Assembly (NCBI RefSeq): GCF_000092025.1
Contig: NC_003062.2
Coordinates: 2,706,001 to 2,770,000 of the forward strand
From: Agrobacterium fabrum str. C58
Lineage (GTDB): Bacteria > Pseudomonadota > Alphaproteobacteria > Rhizobiales > Rhizobiaceae
Direction: 5' to 3'
Length of the DNA: 64,000 nt
Shown piece after piece: positions 10,024 through 18,800 of the stretch. Within the stretch, counting starts at the first letter, position 1. The number at the start of each line of letters is the position of its first letter. A program made the position numbers and the translations under genes. Below the pieces are notes generated by a model that was not told the origin of the DNA, ran no database searches, and saw only the letters and a program-made list of their open reading frames with translations.

Positions 10024-10356
10024 AAAGACACGGGGTCCGGGCTTGGCTTGAAGGGATGACACGAGGACAAGGTCCCGCGATGACGTCATGTTACTCGGGC
10101 GCCGGTCGGTTCAGATTGAACATATCGTCGTTAGCAATCCCTGAAACGAAGATGCGAAATCTTGTGATGGCAGGCACCCGGGAAACATCGGGTTCAGTTT
10201 TCGGTCGCACGGGGGGCCAATTTGTTAAGCCGCCATTCAGACAGAAAGAGCGATAATTACACAAATTTCGCCGTCTCATGCAACCTTGCTAAAGTGGCAT
10301 TGCGTTGAGGCCGAACAATCAACCGCTTGAAAAGACGCTCGGACTGGATTGAAAAT
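10024..10356. other. Divergent intergenic region between luxR-type gene and chvA
   Basis: About 333 bases without a convincing gene. It must hold the promoters of both the LuxR-type regulator and chvA. The first 66 bases could be coding if the regulator starts at the ATG at 10089. I see no clear lux-box type palindrome or sigma-54 site. Confidence 0.5.
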
Positions 10357-12123
10357 TTGACCTTGTTTCAGGTTTACACACGCGCTCTGCGCTATCTGAC
10401 CGTTCATAAATGGCGTGTGGCCGTTGTCGTCATCGCCAACGTCATTCTTGCAGCGATCACCATCGCCGAACCCGTGCTGTTCGGCCGTATCATTGACGCC
10501 ATTTCCTCCGGCACCAATGTTACGCCCATTCTTATTCTGTGGGCGGGTTTCGGCGTCTTTAATACCGTCGCTTATGTCGCGGTCGCCCGCGAGGCAGACC
10601 GTCTGGCCCATGGTCGGCGCGCAACGCTGCTGACGGAAGCTTTCGGGCGCATCATTTCGATGCCGCTCTCCTGGCATCATCTGCGCGGCACGTCCAATGC
10701 GCTGCACACGCTGCTGCGCGCCAGCGAAACGCTGTTCGGCCTGTGGCTGGAATTCATGCGCACGCATCTCGCCACCTTCGTGGCGCTGGTGCTGCTCATC
10801 CCGACCGCCATGGCCATGGACCTCCGTCTTAGCTTCGTTCTGATCGGCCTCGGCATTGTCTACTGGTTCATCGGCAAGTGGGTGATGGGCCGCACCAAGG
10901 ACGGCCAGGCCTCAGTCGAGGAGCATTATCACAGCGTTTTTGCCCATGTCAGCGATTCCATCAGCAACGTGTCGGTGCTGCACAGCTACAACCGCATCGA
11001 GGCTGAAACGAAGGCGCTGAAATCCTTCACCGAAAAGCTGCTGAGCGCGCAATATCCGGTGCTCGACTGGTGGGCCTTCGCCAGTGCGCTGAACCGGACG
11101 GCCTCCACCGTTTCGATGATGATTATCCTCGTCATCGGCACTGTGCTCGTCAAGAACGGCGAATTGCGCGTAGGAGATGTCATCGCCTTCATCGGTTTCG
11201 CCAATCTCCTGATCGGCCGTCTGGACCAGATGCGCCAATTCGTGACGCAGATTTTCGAAGCCCGCGCCAAGCTCGAGGACTTCTTCGTGCTGGAGGATGC
11301 CGTCAAGGAACGGGAAGAGCCCGGCGATGCCCGCGAGCTCTCGAATGTCTCGGGCACCGTGGAGTTCCGCAACATCAATTTCGGTTTCGCCAACACCAAG
11401 CAGGGCGTTCACGACGTCTCGTTTACGGCCAAGGCCGGCGAGACCGTTGCGATCGTCGGACCGACCGGTGCCGGTAAGACCACGCTGATCAACCTTCTGC
11501 AACGTGTCTACGACCCTGATTCCGGCCAGATTCTGATCGACGGCACCGATATTTCGACGGTGACGAAAAACTCGCTACGCAACTCCATCGCGACCGTGTT
11601 CCAGGATGCCGGCCTGCTGAACCGCTCCATCCGCGAAAACATCCGCCTCGGCCGAGAAACGGCCACCGATGCGGAAGTGGTGGAAGCAGCAGCAGCGGCA
11701 GCGGCAACGGATTTCATCGACAGCCGCATCAACGGCTACCTGACGCAGGTGGGCGAGCGCGGTAACCGCCTTTCCGGCGGCGAGCGCCAGCGTATCGCCA
11801 TTGCCCGTGCGATCCTGAAGAACGCGCCTATTCTGGTTCTCGACGAGGCGACCAGTGCACTGGACGTGGAAACCGAGGCCCGCGTGAAGGCCGCCGTGGA
11901 CGCGCTGCGAAAGAACCGGACGACCTTCATCATCGCTCACCGCCTTTCCACGGTCCGCGATGCCGATCTCGTCCTGTTCCTCGATCAGGGCCGGATCATC
12001 GAGAAGGGCACTTTCGATGAGCTGACCCAGCGCGGCGGCCGCTTCACCTCGCTGCTGCGCACCAGCGGCCTGCTGACGGAAGACGAAGGTCAGCAGCCGC
12101 GACCGAAGGCCATAGCCTCCTGA
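10357..12123 (+). CDS. chvA: Cyclic beta-1,2-glucan ABC exporter ChvA (NdvA)
   Basis: ChvA is a half-size type I ABC exporter (588 residues) that moves cyclic beta-1,2-glucan from cytoplasm to periplasm. About six membrane helices occupy residues 15-290. The nucleotide-binding domain has Walker A GPTGAGKTT near residue 368, the signature LSGGERQR near 472, Walker B ILVLDEATSALD near 493 and the H-loop IIAHRLST. The start is the TTG at 10357 (product MTLFQVYTRALRY), which gives the published 588-residue length; a second TTG at 10327 would add ten residues. Mutants of chvA in Agrobacterium are attachment-defective and avirulent. Its partner chvB converges from downstream. Confidence 0.96.
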   Translation: MTLFQVYTRALRYLTVHKWRVAVVVIANVILAAITIAEPVLFGRIIDAISSGTNVTPILILWAGFGVFNTVAYVAVAREADRLAHGRRATLLTEAFGRIISMPLSWHHLRGTSNALHTLLRASETLFGLWLEFMRTHLATFVALVLLIPTAMAMDLRLSFVLIGLGIVYWFIGKWVMGRTKDGQASVEEHYHSVFAHVSDSISNVSVLHSYNRIEAETKALKSFTEKLLSAQYPVLDWWAFASALNRTASTVSMMIILVIGTVLVKNGELRVGDVIAFIGFANLLIGRLDQMRQFVTQIFEARAKLEDFFVLEDAVKEREEPGDARELSNVSGTVEFRNINFGFANTKQGVHDVSFTAKAGETVAIVGPTGAGKTTLINLLQRVYDPDSGQILIDGTDISTVTKNSLRNSIATVFQDAGLLNRSIRENIRLGRETATDAEVVEAAAAAAATDFIDSRINGYLTQVGERGNRLSGGERQRIAIARAILKNAPILVLDEATSALDVETEARVKAAVDALRKNRTTFIIAHRLSTVRDADLVLFLDQGRIIEKGTFDELTQRGGRFTSLLRTSGLLTEDEGQQPRPKAIAS

Positions 12124-12147
12124 GGCCTTGGCCGAGGCAACAAAGAT

Positions 12148-12180
12148 AAGGGCGGGCAGCATTGTCCGCCCTTTTTCTTT
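12148..12180 (+). terminator. Rho-independent terminator of chvA
   Basis: The stem GGGCGG / CCGCCC is extended by AA/TT pairs, has a ten-base loop and runs into CTTTTTCTTT. It begins 25 bases past the chvA stop. Confidence 0.85.
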
Positions 12181-12216
12181 GCCCGCTTTCCGGGGACCGG
12201 GTGAGCCAGGAATTGC

Positions 12217-12504
12217 CTATCGGAAAATTCCGGTCAAAAAGTTTGATAGCCAAAAATCTATCTGCCCGAAGGGAAGAACATTTCCCAGGAAGGCAACAAA
12301 ACCTGCTGCGACGTTGAATACAAAAATTCCGAGAAGCACGCCGAGCATGATTCCAACGCTCGTTTTGCGAGGATAGCGTGCCAACCAGCACGACAACGCC
12401 AGGGAAAGAATGGCGAGCGACGCCAACAGGGCGGTTTCTGTGAAAGACGCGCTGAACTGCAAAGCTCCTCCTCCCTGACCCACCGATGTCATCGAGAGAC
12501 CCAT
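12217..12504 (-). CDS. Small hypothetical membrane protein
   Basis: A 95-residue protein I do not recognise. It has two hydrophobic stretches, ALLASLAILSLALSCWLA near residues 25-42 and SVGIMLGVLLGIFVFNVAAG near 49-68, with a third weaker one to the C-terminus. The ATG at 12504 has GGAG five bases upstream, supporting real translation. It sits alone between the 3' ends of chvA and chvB, reading toward chvA. Position suggests, but does not show, a link to periplasmic glucan or envelope function. Confidence 0.6.
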   Translation of the reverse strand: MGLSMTSVGQGGGALQFSASFTETALLASLAILSLALSCWLARYPRKTSVGIMLGVLLGIFVFNVAAGFVAFLGNVLPFGQIDFWLSNFLTGIFR

Positions 12505-12837
12505 GGGGACTCCAGTGTTACGGTCGTTTTCTAAAAAGGACCATACATGCCGGCTTCCTGTCGTGGAACATCTTTAGGGCTTGGCATGCTTGCGACCGCT
12601 GTCTCTGCCCGACGTGATTGACGATCGTGACCTGACAATCCGGCACCATTGATCATGCCTCTCGTGGACGCCGGTCTTATTGCCGCTGCTTTTCAGCCAA
12701 TGCCTTCGAAAGCGGCTGCAGCGAGCCTATGGGTCCGGTTAAAATGCCGAAACAGAGGCAAAGGCCACCCACAAAAAATTCAGGCCCCTGCGTCACCGCA
12801 GGAGCCTGTGTCTAAAGGCGGACAGAGACATGTCGTC
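12505..12837. other. Intergenic region between small membrane protein and chvB
   Basis: About 333 bases. It holds the chvB terminator at its right end and should carry the promoter of the small membrane protein gene at its left. I see no supported gene in between. Confidence 0.5.
12770..12808 (-). terminator. Rho-independent terminator of chvB
   Basis: On the minus strand, CAGGCTCCTGCG and CGCAGGGGCCTG form a twelve-bp stem with one mismatch and a GTGA loop, followed by AATTTTTTG. It lies 30 bases beyond the chvB stop. Confidence 0.85.
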
Positions 12838-15800
12838 TCAGTCGAAGGGTATAACCCCATCACCGGCCGCCAGATCCTTACCATCGACGGACACGGAGAC
12901 GTCCGCCGTGCCAGCCTTCCGGCTGACGGCGATGTCTCTTGCCTTGCCGTCGAGCGTAATTCTGATCGAGAAACCGCTCCAGTCTTCCGGAAGCGACGGC
13001 GAAACATGAAGCTTGCCGTCGGTACGGGTGATGCCGAGAATACCCTCGACAGCGGCACGATAGAGCCAACCGGCAGAACCAGTGTACCAGCTCCACCCGC
13101 CACGGCCGGCATAGGCGCCTTCACCGTAAACATCGGCGGTCACCACATAGGGTTCGACCCGATAGGTTTCCGACGATGCCGCATCCAGCGCATGGTTGAC
13201 CGGGTTGAGCAGCTTGAAGCAGTTCCACGCCTCCTGCGCGCGGCCCTGCTTGGCAAGCGCAAGAACCACCCAGGTCGCCGCATGGGTATATTGTCCGCCG
13301 TTTTCCCGCACACCCGGCGGATATCCCTTGATGTAACCCGGATCGTGCGACGCACGCGAGAAGGGCGGTGTGAACAGCCGGATGATACCGGTCTTTTCAT
13401 CGACCAGATGCTCCATGACGGCATCCATCGCCTGGCGTGACCGGCCTTCCTCGCCCTCGCCGGAGAGAACGCTCCAGCTCTGGCCGAGCGAATCGATCTG
13501 GCATTCCTCGCTGCTGGCCGAACCAAGCGGCGTGCCGTCATCGAAATAACCGCGACGGTAATAGCTGCCATCCCAGCCGGCTGTTTCGAGAACATGGCGC
13601 AGCTTTTCCCGGTGCGAGGCCCATTTCCCGACCCGGTCGGTATCGCCGCGCTTCTCGGCGATCTCGATGAAATCACGAAGCGCACCGGCCAGGAACCAGC
13701 CGAGCCAGACGCTCGTGCCCTTGCCGCCAACGCCGACACGGTTCATGCCGTCGTTCCAGTCGCCGCCGAGAATCAGCGGCAGACCGTTCTCCCCGGTGCG
13801 ATGGATAGCAAGATCGAGCGCCAGCGCCGCATGTTCGTAAAGCGTGGCAGATCTCTCACTCGTTTCCGGCTGGAAGAAAGCATCGTGCTGACCTGGCATC
13901 AATGCCGGCCCTTTGAGGAAAGGAATGCTTTCATCGAGGATGGCGGCATCGCCCGTGGCCGACACATATTGGTTGATCGCATAAGCGAGCCAGACCACGT
14001 CATCGGAGATGGTCGTGCGGACACCGGCACCCGTCAGTGGCAACCACCAGTGCTGCACATCGCCTTCCGGGAACTGGCGGCCTGCCGCGCGCAGGATCTG
14101 CGTGCGGGCGAGATCCGGCTGATAGAGCAGGAAAGCCAGCGTGTCCTGCAACTGATCACGGAAGCCGAAGGCGCCGCTCGACTGGTAAAAGGCGGTGCGC
14201 GCCAGAATGCGGCAGGCCAGCGCCTGATAGGGCAGCCAGTTATTGACCATGTGGTTGAAGCCGGCATCGGGCGTGGAGACCTGCAACTGGCCGGTAAAGC
14301 CCGTCCAGAATTTCTTGCTTTCTTCCAGAACAGACAGGAAGTCCGCCTGGCGAACATCTTTCACCAGCGCCTCAGCCTCTTCCGCATTGTCGGCATCGCC
14401 GAGAATGAAGGTCATGTGCCGTTCTTCGCCCGGCTTCAGGTGGATTTCCTGCATCAGTGCGGCACAGGGATCACCATCGACCTCGGTGGTGCCGCTCAGC
14501 GCCGCACCGGCAACGATGCCCTGCGGGGCCTGCGCCGAACCGAAGCGGCCGATGAATTCCCGGCGGCTGGTGGTAAAGCCGCTTGCCTCGCTATCGAGAG
14601 TCAGGAACGAGGTGCGGGCGCTATAGTCGATGCTGTAGGGGTTCGAGGCGAAGATCGCGTTGCTGCCAGCATCATGCCGGCTCAGGATGAACGGCGCGGA
14701 TTTCTGGCCGTTATTGCCAAGCACCCACTCCACATAGGCATAGACCTTCAGACGGCGACTTTTCGAACCCTTGTTGCGGACGATGACCTGCGAGAACTTG
14801 ACCGGTTTTTCACGGTCAACGGTCTGCGTCAGCTCGACTTCGAGCGTATCCGCCACGCCGGTCAGGATCGAATAACCGAGACCATGACGGGTTTCGAACA
14901 TGGCTTCGGGATCGCGCGACAGCGCGGCACAGGGCGTATAGAGCTTTCCTGTTTCCACATCGGCGACATAGAAGGCCTCGCCCGGCCGGTTGATGACCGG
15001 GTCATTGGTCCAGGGTGTCAACTGGTAGTCGCGTGAATTGCGGCTCCAGCTGAAACCGGCACCTTCGGCCGAAATATGGAAGCCGAAATTCTCATTCGAG
15101 ATAACGTTGATCCATGGATGCGGCGTAGACTGCCCGCCATTCAGGCGCACCACATATTCCTGGCCGTTCTTGGCGAAGCCGCCGAAACCGTTCCAGAAAT
15201 CGAGATCGCCCGCATCCTCTACCGGTTCCGCAACCGGGAAGGCCGGCACGGGCAGACGGGCCTGCGCAGCATCAGAGGAGCCGTCAGGACCGCGATTGGC
15301 CGCAAACAGCGAGACCGCGCGGTTGATCTGATCGACAATCTTGCCGTTGCGCACATGCAGGACGACGCGGGAAGCGGCGAGAAGCGCACTCCATGTCTCT
15401 TCATCCATCAAATCTCGCCGCACGGAGAAGACGTGTGGGCGACCGCCATCGGCAGGATTGATGCGACGTTGCGTCTCGGAAATATGATCGAGCGCATGCT
15501 GCATGTCCTGTGCATAAGATGCAGCCCGTTCGTTGACGATGACGAGATCGAAGATCACGCCGCGCGAACGCAGATATTCGTGGGCGCTCAGCGCCTCACG
15601 GGCGATATCCATGTCCATGTCGTCATTGATGCGCAGGCTGAAGATCGGGAAATCGCCCGAAATAGCAAGCGGCCACAAAGCGCGCTGCGAGGCGAGGCCC
15701 GTTTTCAGCGTTTCCGAATCCGCACGCAGATGCATGTCGGGATAGGTCAGATAACGACCGAGATGCTGGAAAGCGGCTGCCTGCTGCGAGGTGACGCCCA

Positions 15801-18800
15801 CATGGCGCATCTGCACCTGCGTGCGCGTCCAGGCATGCACGAGTTCATGGGCGAAAGCATCCGGATGACGGTAACGGTCGATCGCCTTGTCGACTTCCTC
15901 GCGGCTCGGCGCGGCGATCGTCCAGAAGATTACACTCACCTTCTTGCCCGCCGGCACGCGCACGGTGCGCCGCAGCGACAGGATCGGATCCAGCGTGAAA
16001 CCGTCGGAGCTGGAGAGCGTCGCACCGGCATCGAATGCCGCCGCTTCGCGCAACGAGCGTCCGCGACCAATGAACTTGGCGCGATCCGTTTCGAACTCAG
16101 TCGGGCGCGACGGGCCGGCATTGTCGGCGGCCAGATGCGCGATGACGGTGCCGGGCTCGTTCTGGCTGCGGCGGTTGCGCCAGGCGCGGATGACGTCACC
16201 GCGGCGGCCGATTTCCGTCTGCACGAACATGCGTGAGAAGAGGGGATGAGCGTTGTCATCATCCTCAGACGCGATGACCGGCTCCATATAGGAGGTCACT
16301 TCGATGTAGCGATCCTCGGAACCGACGTTCAGCAGGGTGATACGGCGGCCTTCGGCGTCATGCTCGGTGGCGACGATACACTCGACCACGCTCTGCAGAT
16401 CACCGATAGTCTTGTGGAACTCGGCCTTGTCGTCGGTGAAGATCGTCTTGGTCTTTTCACCCTCGATGACACGCGGCTCCGCCGTCGCACTCCACCATTG
16501 TCCATTGGTGGTGTCGCGCAGGAAGATGAAGGTACCCCACCGATCGTCGGTCGGATCCGCCTTCCAGCGGGAAATCGCCTGTCCGTTCCACTTCGAATAA
16601 CCGGCACCCGTCGAGGTGAGCATGGTCGAATAATGTCCGTTCGAGAGGAACACCACTTCGCGGTCGCGCACCGCCGGATCGGCAATGGAGCGCACTTCCG
16701 CACGCAAGAGGTCGGCCTGTTCCTTGCCGGGGGTTTCCGGCTCGTATTTGGCGCTCATGACCGGCACTTCGCGCGGTGCCTTTTCCTGCAGCAGCAGCTC
16801 GGCCGCCTCGATCACCGGATCTGAGTGGAAGAGTTCGCGTAACACGCCATCAAAGGCAACGTTGGCGACGGCCGCAATCGACATGCCATGGTGGTGGGCA
16901 TAATAGTTGTAAACCACCGCGCAGACCTTGCCGTCAGGCACGCGTGTCGGCGTGAAGTCCACCGCATCGTGGAAACCATACTGGCCAAGCGCGCCAAGCT
17001 TGCGCAGCTTGTCGAGGTTTTCCAATGCACCGTCAGGGTCATACTGGCTGGCGAGGATCGAGGCGTAAGGCGCGATCACCGCATTCTGGCCGAGGCCGCG
17101 CTTGAGGCCAAGCGTCGGTACGCCGAAGTTGGTGTACTGGTAGTTCATGTTGTGATCGCGGGCGTTGAATGCCGCTTCGGAAATGCCCCAAGGCGTGCCG
17201 AGACGGCGGCCGTGGTTCATCTGTTCCTTGACGATCAAATTGTTGGTCTGATTGAGGATGCCGCCCTGACGCTCCTGCATGACCAGCGGCGGCATCAGAT
17301 ATTCGAACATCGAGCCCGACCAGGAGACCAAGGCACCCTGCGCACCGATCGGCACGACCTGGCGGCCGAGACGGTACCAGTGCTCGGTCGGTAGATCGCC
17401 CTTGGCGATGGCAAACAGACTGGTCAGGCGGCATTCGGAGGCCAGAAGGTCATAGCAGGCCTCGTCCAGCTCCTTGCTTTCGACGCGATAGCCGATCGAC
17501 AGAAGACGACGATCCTTGCGGTAAAGGAACGTGAAGTCCATCGAGAAGGCGAGATTGCGGCTGCGGTCACGCAGCGATGCCAGACGCTGGCGCAGCGGTT
17601 CCATATTGGTGAGGTCGATGGCGCTGTCGGAGATATGCGCCTCGCAGGATTCCACCAGCAATTGCGCCCAGCGGGTCACTTCCGCGCTCTGCGCGGACTT
17701 CACCTCATGATCGACATTGGTTGCGAGCTTCTGGATATCGCGTGCCAGCACCGCAAGATTGATGACGCGGATCGAGGCGAATTCATGCTCGCGCTTGACG
17801 GAGGCCAGCGCATTGGAAAAGCCGATGATGCGCTCTTCGAGACGGCGATGCAGCGGACGCAGGGTCTTGCGGTTATCAGGCAGGGCTTTCAGCGTTTCGC
17901 GCAGAATACCGGCGACATCACCGATACCATCCAGATTGCCCTGAAGATGGGCTGACGGCGCTTCCGCCCAGTCACGGCAGGCGGACGAAACCGCAATCAG
18001 GTGGCCGGCGAGGTTGCCGCTGTCCACGGCCGAAACATAACGCGGTCCAAGCGTCTGCAAAGTGTCGGTGTGATACCAGTTGTAGAGATGGCCACGATGC
18101 TTCTCCATCTTTTCGACGGTCTGGATCGTGTTTTCGATCCGCTCCAGCGTATCGGCAAAGCTGATCCAGCCGAACTGGCGCGCCGAGATGACGGAGAGCA
18201 GATAGACGCCGATATTGGTGGGCGAGGTGCGCGAAGCAACGATCGGCTCCGGCGTTTCCTGGAAATTGTCCGGCGGCAGGTGGTTTTCCTGCGGCGTGAC
18301 GAAAGCCTCGTAATAACGCCAGGTGCGGCGGGCGATCTTGCGCAGTTCGAAGGAAACGTGTTCGGAAACGAACAGCCGGTCTTCGGTTTCCGCCGACTGG
18401 CTGACATACCAGGCAACGGCCGGAGACAGAACCCAGAGCAGCGTAAAGGGAATGCCAATCAGGAAGGCATTGTCGCCCGGCAGCGCTGCAAACAGCAGGC
18501 CGAGCATGGCCACGACAGGCGCATGCCACATCTGGCGATAATAATCGACGATGCTGCCCTGTGCGCTGGACTGCATGCTGGCGGCCGTGCGCCATTCCAG
18601 CATCAGCTTGTGGCTGACGAGCAGGCGATAAAGCGAACGCACAATCGCATCCGTCATCATGCAGGCGGCATCGGCAATGAAGACGATACGCAACGCAACC
18701 TGCGCATTGGTGGCGCGGATTTCCGACCAGATGGTGTGGAAATGCGCCTGCGGTACGATGTCGGTGGAGCGCGGCACAAGGCCGGAGAGCAACGAGAGCG

